This document shows, one piece after another, positions 20,216 to 29,900 of a DNA stretch of 64,000 nucleotides. Under the pieces are notes generated by a model. It saw only the letters and a program-made list of their open reading frames with translations. It ran no database searches and had not been told where the DNA came from. Source of the DNA: Microlunatus sp. Gsoil 973 (lineage in GTDB: Bacteria; Actinomycetota; Actinomycetes; Propionibacteriales; Propionibacteriaceae). The translations under genes and the position numbers were made by a program. Location of the stretch: NCBI RefSeq assembly GCF_009707365.1, contig NZ_CP046122.1, forward strand, positions 2,418,001 through 2,482,000, written 5' to 3'. Position 1 is the stretch's first letter. Every line of letters starts with the position of its first letter.

Positions 20216-21109
20216 ATGTTCGAAGAGGGACAGCTGTACTCGCCGGTCACCCGCAAGGCAGACGGAAAGGTCGAGGTCCATCTGGGTGAGAACCACCCGG
20301 GATTCCGCGACCAGCGCTACCGGGACCGGCGCAACCAGATCGCCGAGGCCGCGGTCAACTGGAGACCGGGCGAACCCGTGCCGAGGGTGGACTACCTGCC
20401 CGGCGAGAACGACATCTGGGCCACGGTGAGCAGGGAGCTTGCGCCCAAGCACGAGCGGTACGCCCACAGCGAGTATCTGACGGCCAAGGCAGCCCTCGGT
20501 CTGCCGACGGGCCACGTTCCGCAGCTGGACGAGGTCACCGAGCTGATGACGGCGCAGACCGGCTGGACCTACGTCGCCGCGCCCGGCCTGGTCGAGTTGC
20601 GCGAGTTCTACTCGTCACTGGGCGACCAACTGTTCCACTCGACGCAGTACCTGCGGCATCCGTCCGAACCGCTGTACACGCCCGAGCCCGATGTCATCCA
20701 CGAGGTGATCGGTCACGGCAACCAGTTGGCCAGCCCGCGGTTCTCCGCGCTGACCAGGGCCGCGGGCCGCGCCGCCCAGCGTCTGGAGACCGAGGACGCG
20801 CTGAAGTTCCTCGCCGACGTCTTCTGGTTCTCGCTGGAGTTCGGCGTGATCTACGAGGACGGGCAGCTGAAGGCGTACGGTGCCGGGATCCTCTCGTCCT
20901 ACGGCGAGATGGACGAGTTCTCCCGGATGGAGATCCGCCCGCTGGACGTCGGCCAGATGGGCACCCTGAACTACGACATCACCAGCTATCAGCCGATCCT
21001 CTTCGCCGCCGACTCGCTGGATCAGCTCGACGACGTGGTGGGGTTGTTCTTCGACACCTGCGACGACGACACCCATGCCAGGATCAAACGGGAGTTGCAC
21101 CTCGTCTGA
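20216..21109 (+). CDS. phhA: Phenylalanine 4-monooxygenase
   Basis: Pterin-dependent aromatic amino acid hydroxylase, 297 residues, converting Phe to Tyr with Fe(II) and tetrahydrobiopterin. The iron-binding facial triad is visible: His162 and His167 in DVIHEVIGHGNQ and Glu208 in FWFSLEFGVI. The length matches bacterial PhhA enzymes that lack the regulatory ACT domain. GGGGG lies eight bases before ATG 20216. An inverted repeat lies in its promoter. A stand-alone RAM-domain protein follows 43 bp later and could sense an amino acid. Confidence 0.93.
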   Translation: MFEEGQLYSPVTRKADGKVEVHLGENHPGFRDQRYRDRRNQIAEAAVNWRPGEPVPRVDYLPGENDIWATVSRELAPKHERYAHSEYLTAKAALGLPTGHVPQLDEVTELMTAQTGWTYVAAPGLVELREFYSSLGDQLFHSTQYLRHPSEPLYTPEPDVIHEVIGHGNQLASPRFSALTRAAGRAAQRLETEDALKFLADVFWFSLEFGVIYEDGQLKAYGAGILSSYGEMDEFSRMEIRPLDVGQMGTLNYDITSYQPILFAADSLDQLDDVVGLFFDTCDDDTHARIKRELHLV

Positions 21110-21152
21110 CGGTCCGCCGGATAACGACACGCAGAGCACTAAGATCACGGAC

Positions 21153-21431
21153 ATGGTGACCGCGATCGTTTTCGTGAAGGCCGAAGTGGCCAGGATTCCC
21201 GAGGTGGCCGAGGAGATCGCGGCACTGCAGGGAGTGAGCGAGGTCTACTCGGTTACCGGCGCCGTCGATCTGATCGTCATGGTTCGGGTCAGCAACCACG
21301 ACCAGGTCGCCGAGGTGGTCGCCGATCAGCTCAACAAGGTGCCGGGTGTGCTCAGCACCGAGACCCACATCGCCTTCCGCGCCTACTCGACCCACGACCT
21401 CGAGGCGGCGTTCTCGCTGGGCTCGTCGTGA
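21153..21431 (+). CDS. Stand-alone Lrp/AsnC ligand-binding (RAM) domain protein
   Basis: A 92-residue protein that is only the effector domain of Lrp/AsnC regulators: MVTAIVFVKAEVARIPEVAE, VYSVTGAVDLIVMVRV and the C-terminal VLSTETHIAFRAYS. It has no helix-turn-helix. Such proteins bind amino acids and can tune full-length Lrp partners by co-assembly. In actinobacteria single-domain RAM proteins are common near amino-acid and respiratory genes. The following gene may start with a GTG overlapping its stop. Confidence 0.85.
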   Translation: MVTAIVFVKAEVARIPEVAEEIAALQGVSEVYSVTGAVDLIVMVRVSNHDQVAEVVADQLNKVPGVLSTETHIAFRAYSTHDLEAAFSLGSS

Positions 21432-21442
21432 CGGAAGGCCGG

Positions 21443-21730
21443 ATGAGCCACGAGTGGGCGCCCCCGACGCGGGCGCAGCGCGGCGACGTCCCGGCGCCCG
21501 ACTGGGTGGTTCAGGTCGACACCTACCGGCTGCCGTGGGACGAGGCCGCCGACGAGCTGGCTCCGGTGGACCGCCAGGCGGATCCGGCGCGCTGGCTGCC
21601 CGGCAGGGCGCTGCTGATCACGGCTGCCGTCATCGGTGTGCTGCTGCTTGCCACGATCGTCGTCTGCCTGATCATCTGGCTCACCCCACCGATGCATTAT
21701 CTGGACGTGCCCTCGGTCCCGAAGAGCTGA
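21443..21730 (+). CDS. Small single-pass membrane protein
   Basis: A 95-residue protein of unknown function. The N-terminal 55 residues are soluble and rich in Pro, Asp and Trp. One hydrophobic helix spans about residues 57-81 (LLITAAVIGVLLLATIVV), with a short outside tail. ATG 21443 follows GGAAGG by four bases; a GTG at 21428, overlapping the previous stop, would add five residues. It is likely cotranscribed with the RAM-domain gene. Confidence 0.6.
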   Translation: MSHEWAPPTRAQRGDVPAPDWVVQVDTYRLPWDEAADELAPVDRQADPARWLPGRALLITAAVIGVLLLATIVVCLIIWLTPPMHYLDVPSVPKS

Positions 21731-21756
21731 TCCGTCGGGTTGACGAGTCGCGTCGC

Positions 21757-22602
21757 TCAAACGACGGCGACCACCGTACGGAGCGCCATCGCGGCGAGGC
21801 AGAGGACGACGACCCCGACCAGTCCCAGCACCTGCAGTTGGTTGCGGCGGGGACGACGCGGGAAGACCAACGCCACGGCCGCCAGCCCGCCGACAATGAT
21901 GCCGCCGACCAGCGAGGGCCAGCCCGGACCCTGTAGACCGCCGAGCACCAGATTGAGCGCGATCAGGATCGCGAACAGCCCGAGATCGGGTTTGATGTCC
22001 TCACGCCGACGGATCTTGATCACCGTGTGTACCGCGATCAGCCCGATCGCTGCCGGCGATGCGCCGGCGGCGACCGTGTAGCCCGGGAAGGCGAGGAACA
22101 GCGCAGTCGCGCCGCCCAGACCGCCCAGGACGTACAGGATCAGGTATCGGACGGTGCCGAACTGCTCCTCCAGTGGCCGGCCGACGCCCCAGAGGATCAA
22201 TGCGACGAACAGCGTGTTGATCAGGCCATTGGACAGGAAGGAGTAGCTGACCAGACGCCAGAGCTGACCGCTCAACACGGCCGCGCCGTTCATTCCCAGC
22301 AGGTTGCCGATCATGCCCTGACTGATCAGATCGAGCACGTACAGGCCGATCACGACGCCGATCAGCACCTTGGTCACCAGGCCGCCGCGGGTGGACAGTG
22401 CACCTCCGAACGCGGTGCGCGGTGCGCGGACCGTCGTCCGGCCGGACCGGATGCAGTCCGGGCACTGGAAGCCGACCGAGGCGGGATTCATGCATTCGCC
22501 ACAGATCGGCTTGCCACAGCGCTGGCAGCGGATACCGGTGAACCGGTCCGGATGCCGGTAACACCCCTCGAAACTCGGTGCTTGGAAGTCCGGACGGCTC
22601 AC
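21757..22602 (-). CDS. Rhomboid-family membrane protein, probably catalytically dead
   Basis: A 281-residue protein with an N-terminal zinc-binding B-box-like segment (C14, H17, C26, C29, then CGEC and CPDC) and a six-helix rhomboid fold, as in actinobacterial Rv0110-type rhomboids. WRLVSYSF, GRPLEEQFG and the GAS motif (Ser182) mark the fold. However GASG is GASP, the catalytic His of the last helix (normally W..HLGG) is Leu231 in WPSLVGG, and the loop histidines of FLHxxxxH are Ser124 and Ile128. It therefore looks like a pseudoprotease. It starts with GTG at 22602 and converges with the small membrane protein gene. Confidence 0.82.
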   Translation of the reverse strand: MSRPDFQAPSFEGCYRHPDRFTGIRCQRCGKPICGECMNPASVGFQCPDCIRSGRTTVRAPRTAFGGALSTRGGLVTKVLIGVVIGLYVLDLISQGMIGNLLGMNGAAVLSGQLWRLVSYSFLSNGLINTLFVALILWGVGRPLEEQFGTVRYLILYVLGGLGGATALFLAFPGYTVAAGASPAAIGLIAVHTVIKIRRREDIKPDLGLFAILIALNLVLGGLQGPGWPSLVGGIIVGGLAAVALVFPRRPRRNQLQVLGLVGVVVLCLAAMALRTVVAVV

Positions 22603-22684
22603 CGATCCACCTCATAAACCACGGCACGAACTGTACGTGCCACCGGCAACCCGCACCGGTATCCGCTGCCTGTCGGCCTGTTCC

Positions 22685-23195
22685 TCAGGCGAGGTCGACG
22701 CTCTCGATCACCACTGGCTCGGTCGGCTGGTCGTTGCGGCCGGTCGACGTATTGGCGATCGCGTCCACCACGTCCCGGCTGGCCTGGTCGGCGACCTCAC
22801 CGAAGATGGTGTGCCGACGGTTCAGGTGCGGGGTCGGGCCGACGGTGATGAAGAACTGCGACCCGTTCGTGCCTGGACCGGCATTGGCCATCGCCAGCAG
22901 GTACGGCCGGTCGAACTGCAACTCGGGGTGGAACTCGTCGGCGAAGGTGTAGCCCGGTCCGCCCCGCCCGTCACCCATCGGGTCACCGCCCTGGATCATG
23001 AACCCGGCGATCACCCGGTGGAAGGTCAGGCCGTCATAGAAGTTGCCGGTGGTCTTGGCACCGGTCTGGGGATCGCGGTACTCCCTTGGTGCCGCCGGCC
23101 AAGCCGGTGAAGTTGGCCACCGTCTTCGGGGCGTGGTTGTCGAACAGGTTGATGACGATGTCGCCGCGGTTGGTGTGCAGCGTGGCTGTGCTCAT
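22685..23195 (-). pseudogene. Cyclophilin-type peptidyl-prolyl isomerase, one-base frameshift
   Basis: A cytosolic PpiA/PpiB-like isomerase. From ATG 23195 (GAGAGGA five bases upstream) the frame reads [20 protein letters not shown] and FTGLAGGTK, then slips. Removing one G from the GGG at 23083-23085 gives [19 protein letters not shown] and joins the intact catalytic part [35 protein letters not shown] and HTIFGEV. The repaired protein would be 169 residues, the normal size. The arginine, Phe and His active-site motifs remain. As elsewhere in this window, the fault is in a homopolymer and may be a sequencing error. Confidence 0.85.
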
Positions 23196-23346
23196 CGGGT
23201 CCTCTCGGATAATTCAGGGTCGGATACGGGAATCTTCCGACATTTCGCCCTGAGACTCTAAAGCCTGGGTAACGCTACGGTTGCTCCATCGCAACGGGCC
23301 GCCCGGGTCAGCCGCGCCGCCCGACGTCGATCGAATCGGAGGAAAA

Positions 23347-24537
23347 GTGAGCAGCAAGACCAAGAAGGGCCGCCGCGCCAACGCCGCCGCCCAGGACAAC
23401 CTGCCAGTCGCACCGTTCGTGCATCAGACCGCCGACCGGATCGGTCCGTTGGCCCACGGGGCCGCCGACCGGATCGGGCCGATGGCACAAGAGGCCGCCG
23501 AACGGGTCGGGCCGATGGCCCACCAGGCCGCGGACCGGATCGGGCCGATGGCCCAGGAGGCCGCCGAACGGGTTGCGCCGCTGGCACAGGCTGCTGCCGA
23601 CCGCATCCAGCCGCTGGCACACCAGGCCACCGAACGTGTTCGACCGTATGCCGAACAGGCCGCCGAACGCGTGCAGTCGTACGCCGGACAAGCCGCCGAC
23701 TGGATCGAACCGCGCGCCCACGACGCGGCCGACAGGCTCGGGCCGTACGCCGAGAGTGCGCGCAAGAAGGGTGCCGCAGCCGCCGCCCAGGCGGTGGAGA
23801 AGCTGGGACCACGACTCGACGACGCGGCAGGTCGGATCGCCCCGGCGGTCGACGTGGCTCGCGAACGGTTGCAGTCCGATGTCCTGCCGAAGATCTCGGA
23901 GAAGCTGTCCGAGATCGCCGGGTCCGAGGCACCCGCGGCAGTGGTCGCGGCCGCCGAGAAGGGCAAGGAGCTGCTCCCGGCAGGCAAGAAGAAGCGGAAG
24001 TGGCCCAAGGTGTTGGCGATCGTGGCCGGCGCGTTGACGGTCGGCGGTGCCGCCTACTACGCGGCCAAGAAGTTCTTCGGCAGCGACGAGCCCGACTGGC
24101 AGACGACCCGGCCGTCCACTCCGTACGCCTCGACGACGATCACCGAGCCGCATCCGCCGGAGGCGGCCAAGCCGGCCGGCGAGGAGGAGGTCGCCGCCAG
24201 CGCGAGTACGGCTCCGAGCCCGGACGAGGTCACACCCGCCCATGCCGCCGACGGGTCCGAGGCGCCGGACAGCTCCATCGAATCGGACAGCACCGCCGAG
24301 TCGGCCGGGGGCGGGGCGTCCGACAGCCCCGCCGACACGACGGAACCGGAATCGAAGTACGGCGACGGTTCCTACGTCGGCGCCGAGCCGCCCGAGGGCT
24401 TCACCATCAAGGGCAACGAGCGGTCCAAGAAGTACCACGTCACCGGCACTGAGGGCTACGAGCGGACCAATGCCGATGTCTGGTTCAACAACGAGGCCGC
24501 GGCCGAGGCCGCCGGTTTCACCAGGGCCCAGCGCTAG
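23347..24537 (+). CDS. Membrane protein with 11-residue amphipathic repeats and sunset-type C-terminal domain
   Basis: A 396-residue protein. From about residue 30 to 140 there are ten head-to-tail 11-mers of the form DRIGPMAQEAA / ERVGPMAHQAA, the period of extended 3-11 amphipathic helices as in LEA proteins, apolipoproteins and synuclein. A long Ala/Glu helix, a Lys-rich stretch, and one membrane helix (KVLAIVAGALTVGGAAYYAA) follow. Then comes a disordered Ala/Pro/Ser/Glu linker. The last 50 residues (FTIKGNERSKKYHVTGTEGY, ADVWFNNEAAAEAAGF) match the small domain called sunset or ArfC-like in actinobacterial proteins. GTG 23347 follows GGAGGAAAA. Function unknown; membrane or lipid association is likely. 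Confidence 0.75.
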   Translation: MSSKTKKGRRANAAAQDNLPVAPFVHQTADRIGPLAHGAADRIGPMAQEAAERVGPMAHQAADRIGPMAQEAAERVAPLAQAAADRIQPLAHQATERVRPYAEQAAERVQSYAGQAADWIEPRAHDAADRLGPYAESARKKGAAAAAQAVEKLGPRLDDAAGRIAPAVDVARERLQSDVLPKISEKLSEIAGSEAPAAVVAAAEKGKELLPAGKKKRKWPKVLAIVAGALTVGGAAYYAAKKFFGSDEPDWQTTRPSTPYASTTITEPHPPEAAKPAGEEEVAASASTAPSPDEVTPAHAADGSEAPDSSIESDSTAESAGGGASDSPADTTEPESKYGDGSYVGAEPPEGFTIKGNERSKKYHVTGTEGYERTNADVWFNNEAAAEAAGFTRAQR

Positions 24538-24567
24538 ACGCAGCGGCGCCGCCCACAACCCGACGAA

Positions 24568-24607
24568 CGACAAGCGCCCCGGACCATACGGTTCGGGGCG
24601 CTTGTCG
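24568..24607. terminator. Strong hairpin terminator
   Basis: A perfect 14-bp stem (CGACAAGCGCCCCG with CGGGGCGCTTGTCG) and 12-base loop, 30 bp after the preceding stop. No long T-tract, as is common in this GC range. It separates the repeat-protein gene from helR. Confidence 0.8.
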
Positions 24608-24639
24608 TGTGCCTGCATTTTCAAGGTACCGCGACCATG

Positions 24640-24658
24640 GGGGCTTGCCGCAAGCCCC
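24640..24658 (+). promoter_or_regulatory. Rifamycin-associated element (RAE)
   Basis: GGGGCTTGCCGCAAGCCCC, a perfect 19-bp palindrome identical to the element known upstream of rifamycin-resistance genes (rph, rox, rgt, arr, helR) in actinomycetes. The dyad extends one base further on each side. It lies 83 bp before the HelR-like gene start and points to induction by rifamycins. Confidence 0.9.
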
Positions 24659-24741
24659 CTGTCGGGGTGCAGAATCGGGGCCCTTCCCAATCTCTCGGGC
24701 GTCGCCTGCGCCCATTTCCCCACCGGAGCGCGACCATTTCC

Positions 24742-26895
24742 ATGACCACCAGCGTGTTCCAACTCGCCCCGCACCATCCCGCAACCTGTCACCCAGAGCT
24801 GGTCGCCGATGACGAGCAGCTCTTCACCGCGATGGCCACGAATCTGGACCGACAACTGGCCACCCTGTCCGGGCAGCTCGACCAACTCCGCCGATCACCG
24901 GGCGGCAAGGGCCGGGCGGCGGCGGATCGCGACATCGAGATCCATCGGATCTCGGCAAGGCTGCGGCTGCTCCGCCGCTTCGGTCTTGACCTGTGTCTTG
25001 GCCGGATGGTGCCCGCGGACGGATCCGAACCCGTCTACATCGGGCGACTCGGGCTCACCGACGACTCCGACCGCCGGCTGCTGATCGACTGGCGGACTCC
25101 CGCCGCGGAGCCGTACTTCGCAGCCACCGCAGCCGACCCGATGGGCCTGGCCAGTCGCCGGAGATATCGCTGGTCCCGGGGACGGATCACCGACTTCTGG
25201 GACGAAGTCTTCCCGACCGAAGGCCGGGACATTCCTGCGGACGGACTGGTGCTGGACGAGGACTCGGCGTTCATCGCCAGCCTGGCCGGCAGCCGCTCAC
25301 CACGGATGCGGGACGTGTTGGGGACCATCCAGGCCGACCAGGACGCGGCCATCCGCGCCGGGTCCCGCGGCGCACTGGTCGTCGCCGGCGGTCCGGGCAC
25401 GGGAAAGACCGTCGTTGCGCTGCATCGGGCAGCGTTCCTGCTGTACTCCGACCCACGGATCAGCGACCGGCGCGGCGGCGTCCTGTTCGTCGGTCCGCAT
25501 CGGCCGTACCTGGCCTACGTCTCCGACGTACTGCCGAGTCTCGGTGAGGAGGGGGTGCAGATCTGTACGTTGGCCGATCTGCTGCCCCAGGGCGCCACGG
25601 CCGCGGTCGAGGCCGACCCGGCGGTCGCCCGGCTGAAGTCATCGGCCGGAATGGTCTCGGCGATCGAGCCCGCGGTACGGCTCTACGAGGAGCCGCCGAG
25701 CAGAGGATTCCTCATCGGCACCGACTGGGGTGACGTCCGACTGACCACCGACGACTGGGCCGAGGCCTTCGAATCGGTTGATCCCGGCACGCCGCACAAC
25801 GAGGCGCACGCCGAGATCTGGGACGCGCTGGTGACGGTCCTGCTCGACAAGCTCGGTGATCAACAGGCCGAGGACGTCGACCCGAAGCAGTTCGCCCGCG
25901 ATTTGCGGAACAACGACAACGTGGCGGACGCGCTCAGCCGGGCGTGGACCCTGATCGATGCCAAGGACCTCGTCGGTGACCTGTGGTCGGTGCCCGCCTA
26001 CCTGCGCCGCTGCGCACCGTGGCTCCAGGCGGACGAGGTGGCCGTACTGCAACGCGACGACCCGCAGGCCTGGACGGTCTCCGACCTACCGTTGTTGGAC
26101 GCCGCACGCCAACGATTGGGCGATCGTCACGCGTCGGCGCGCAACCGGCGCCGGGCGGCAGCCATCGCTGCCGAGCGGGAACTGATGGACCGGGTGGTCG
26201 ACGACATCATCGCCGCCGACGACGATCCGGAGACGTCGATGTACATGTTGCGCGGTGAGGATCTGCGCCAGGCGCTGGTCGACGAGTCCGGGCTGCCGAG
26301 CCCAACCGCGGACCGACTTGCCGGACCCTTCGCGCACATCATGGTCGACGAGGCGCAGGAGCTGACCGATGCCGAATGGCAGATGCTGCTGCGGCGCTGT
26401 CCGTCGCGGAGTTTCACCATCGTCGGCGACCGTGCGCAGGCGCGGCACGGTTTCGCCGAGACCTGGCAGGAACGGCTCCGACGGGTCGGCTTCGACGCCA
26501 TCGAGCAGATCACCCTGACGATCAACTACCGCACGCCGCGCGAGGTGATGGCCAGCGCCGAGCCGGTCATCCGCGCCGCACTGCCCGACGCGAACGTACC
26601 GACTTCGATCCGCAGCAGCGGTCTGCCGGTGATCACGGGTTCGGCGACGGAGTTGGAAGGCATCGTCGACGACTGGCTGGCCGACAACCCCGAAGGCATC
26701 GGCTGTGTGATCGGCGATCCCGGCTTCACCGGCAGGCAGCGGCTGCGCTCCCTGACCCCGGCCGAGGCGAAGGGAATGGAGTTCGATCTTGTGGTGCTCG
26801 TCCGGCCGGACTCGTTCGGCACCGGGATCGAAGGCGCGGTCGACCGTTACGTCGCCATGACCCGGGCCACCCGGCAACTGGTGATCCTCGACTGA
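24742..26895 (+). CDS. helR: HelR/HelD-type RNA polymerase recycling ATPase
   Basis: A 717-residue superfamily 1 (UvrD-like) motor that dislodges stalled RNA polymerase. An N-terminal coiled coil (about residues 15-80) enters the polymerase channel in this family. Walker A is GGPGTGKTVVAL with Lys222, Walker B is HIMVDEAQELTD, motif III is FTIVGDRAQ, and the C-terminal motif VAMTRATRQLVIL is intact. HelR proteins displace rifamycin from RNA polymerase and give resistance; the RAE upstream (24640-24658) makes HelR the likeliest identity over plain HelD. ATG 24742 is used; there is no strong Shine-Dalgarno. Convergent with the tricorn protease gene. Confidence 0.9.
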   Translation: MTTSVFQLAPHHPATCHPELVADDEQLFTAMATNLDRQLATLSGQLDQLRRSPGGKGRAAADRDIEIHRISARLRLLRRFGLDLCLGRMVPADGSEPVYIGRLGLTDDSDRRLLIDWRTPAAEPYFAATAADPMGLASRRRYRWSRGRITDFWDEVFPTEGRDIPADGLVLDEDSAFIASLAGSRSPRMRDVLGTIQADQDAAIRAGSRGALVVAGGPGTGKTVVALHRAAFLLYSDPRISDRRGGVLFVGPHRPYLAYVSDVLPSLGEEGVQICTLADLLPQGATAAVEADPAVARLKSSAGMVSAIEPAVRLYEEPPSRGFLIGTDWGDVRLTTDDWAEAFESVDPGTPHNEAHAEIWDALVTVLLDKLGDQQAEDVDPKQFARDLRNNDNVADALSRAWTLIDAKDLVGDLWSVPAYLRRCAPWLQADEVAVLQRDDPQAWTVSDLPLLDAARQRLGDRHASARNRRRAAAIAAERELMDRVVDDIIAADDDPETSMYMLRGEDLRQALVDESGLPSPTADRLAGPFAHIMVDEAQELTDAEWQMLLRRCPSRSFTIVGDRAQARHGFAETWQERLRRVGFDAIEQITLTINYRTPREVMASAEPVIRAALPDANVPTSIRSSGLPVITGSATELEGIVDDWLADNPEGIGCVIGDPGFTGRQRLRSLTPAEAKGMEFDLVVLVRPDSFGTGIEGAVDRYVAMTRATRQLVILD

Positions 26896-26934
26896 GGGCC
26901 GGTTGCCGGATGGGTCCCGGGAATTCGGGAACCG

Positions 26935-29900
26935 TCAGCGGCGGACCCGCGGCGGAGCGGGCTCTGGCGGAGTCGCTGCCGGGGTCTGTTCAAGACTCCG
27001 CAGCGCCTCGGCGATCGCCCGGTCGAGCTGCGGATCCGCCTCGCCGTGCCACTGGTCGGGAGTGATCGGCACCTCGATGTCGGGATCGACGCCGTGGTTC
27101 TCCACATCCCAACCCTGGCCGTCGATCCAGTAGGCGTAACGCGGCTGGGTGACGCCGGTCCCGTCGATCAGGTCGAACCGCCCGTCGATGCCGACCACAC
27201 CGCCCCAGGTCCGGGTGCCGATGATCGGCCCGATACCCAGCGCCCGGGCCGAGGCGTTGACGATGTCCCCGTCCGACCCCGCGTACTCGTTGGCCAGGTA
27301 GACCACCGGTCCGCGGACACCCTGCGAGGGATACTCCGTGGTCGCGCCGTGGCGTGCGAGGTCCCAGGCGATCACCTTGCGCCCGAGCCGCTCGTTGACC
27401 AGTTGGCTGAGATGCCCGCCGCCGTTGAAGCGGACATCGGCGATCACACCCTCGTGCCGGGTCGCCTCCTCGAGGTCGCGATGCAGTTGGGCCCAGCCGG
27501 TCGCGACCATGTCCGGAACGTGCACGTAGCCGAGCCGACCATCGGAGTGTTGGGCGACGTACGCCTTCCGAGCGGCGACCCACGCCTGGTAGCGCAGCGC
27601 CGACTCGTCGGCGACCGGAACCACCACCACGCGACGGTCCTCGTCGCGGCCGGGACGGCGCAGCACCAGTTCGATCGGCTTGTCAGCTGCGCCGATCAGG
27701 CCCGCGTTCGGGCCGATCACCGGGTCGACGGGTAGCCCGCCGATCCGGATGATCCGGTCACCCGGTTGGGCGTCGACGCCGGCAGCCCGCAACGGTGACC
27801 GGGCGTCGGGGTCGGAGCTCTCACCGGGCAGAATGCGATCGATCACCCACTCCTCGCCGTCCTTGGAGAAGTCCGCGCCGAGCAGTCCGAGCGCCCTGGA
27901 CGTGTCGCCGTAGGGCTTGACCGCCCGTGCGTAGGCGTGCGAGGTGTTCATCTCCGCCCCGACCTCCCAGAGCAGCGAGATCAGGTCGTCGTAGCTGCCC
28001 AGCAGGTCGACCACCGGCCGGTAGTGATCGGCGACCGCCTCGAGGTCGACACCGTCCAGGTCGGCGCGCCAGTAGTGATCACGCATCAGCCGTACGTTCT
28101 CGTTCAGCATCTGGTGCCACTCGGCGACCGGATCGAGCTCGAACCGCAACCGGCCCAGATCGACGTTCACCTTGGCCGGGTCGTCGTCCTTGACCTCGCG
28201 ATCGGCCGGCCGCACCGTGACGGAGTCGCCATCACGGGTGACGATCCAGGCCAGGTCACCGCTGACGGCGTACGAGTCGATCTTGCCGACCAGCTTCTCG
28301 ACCGCTCGCTTGCCGAAGTCGAAGCGCTCGAGCTGGTCCGTCGGCTTCTCCCCCGGTACGCCGGCTCGCGCCGTGCCCAGCACACCATGGGTCGGCGCCT
28401 CACGGATCCACAGCACGCCACCCTTGGCGGCCTGCAGCGACCGGTAGTCCCCGGCCGGCACGGGGAACGGAACGAGCCGGTCCTCGAAACCGTCAACGGC
28501 AAGATCAGAGCTGGCAGGCACCTCGGGCTTCTTCTGATCCGCGGACTTCCCGCCCGCCTGATCGTCCTTCTGCTGATCGTCCTTCTGTTCATCGCCGGCC
28601 TGACCGTCGGACGCCACGGGCCACCCGTCGACACTCGGACCGAACGGTGGCGGCTCGGTCGCGGCGAGCGGCACCAGATAGGGCCGGGTGCCGTACGGGA
28701 AGTTGATGTCGAAGACATGGCTGTCGTAGTGCGGATCGAAGGTCCGCACCGACAGGAACGCCAGATACTTGCCGTCGGCGGTGAACGCCGGTGAGCTGTC
28801 GGCGAAGCGTCCGCTGGTCAGCGGCACAGGATCGGAGTCCTGGGAAAGATCAACAGCCACCAACTGGGAATGCGACGAACCGACCGGCTGGGTCCAGGCC
28901 AGGTAGCGGCCGTCGGGGGAGAAGACGGGATCCTTGGCCTCGCCGTCGGCGCTGACGCCGAGCGACCGTACGGTTCCGGTGCCGACCTCGAGCAAGGAGA
29001 TCCGTCCGTCGTGACTGATCAGGCCGACGCGTTCGCCGGCGGGGTCGGAGGCCACATGCAGGATCCGGCCGAGGTCGATGTCGATGATCTGCGGGTCACC
29101 CTGGCCGTTGAGCGGGTGGAGCTCCACCCGGTCTGTGCCCGACTCGTCGCTGATCATGATCGCCTTGCCGGTGCGGCCGAGCGGGCGCGGTTCGCGGATC
29201 CGGACCGACGACGACGCCGCCAGCGCCCGAGCCGGACCCTCCCGGTGACTGAGGTAGAAGGCCTTGCCACGCCAGGAGACGACTGAGCCGGTCGCCGTGC
29301 GGTCCGGAACAACCGCGGTCAGGTTCTCGGTCGGGCTCAACGACTGCGGCTGTCGGGCGGTGATCATCGGCAGGGAGATCTCCAGCGGACGCGGCTCGGC
29401 ACCCAGCTCGTCCATCAGATAAATGACACCCCGGGCGTGGTAGGCGATCCGGGTGCCGTCGGTGACCGGTTCCTTGACGTAACCCTGCTCGATGCTGTGG
29501 AAGGTGCGCTGGGTCAGGTCGGCCGCGGTCGCCGAACCGAGTCGGTCGGCGGCGACCGAGAACAGGTTGGCCTGCTCGTCGGCGGGACCGGGAATCTCGG
29601 CGAGCAGGTCGGAGCTGAAGATCAACTCGTCGCCGACCCAGCTCGGGCTCTCCAGTCCGGCGGTGACGTCGGCCAGCACCCGCTGGTGGTCATCGCCGGC
29701 GCCGGACGGATCCCACCACAGCTTTCCGGCCGTTCCACCGCGATAGCGCTTCTGGTCCGCGACGTTGCGGATCGCCTTGCTGGATACGACAAGGCCGGCA
29801 TCGCCGCGGGCGACTCCAGCAACCGGACCGTACGGCAGATCGGTCACCCCACCATCCAGTCCGATCCGGTAGCCGAAGGTCACGAACCGTTCGTGGGTGC

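Noticed and set aside
23308-24885. A 525-codon minus-strand frame over the 11-residue repeat gene.
   Set aside because: Shadow of the plus-strand repeats: no start site, no domain, and it crosses the terminator and the RAE.
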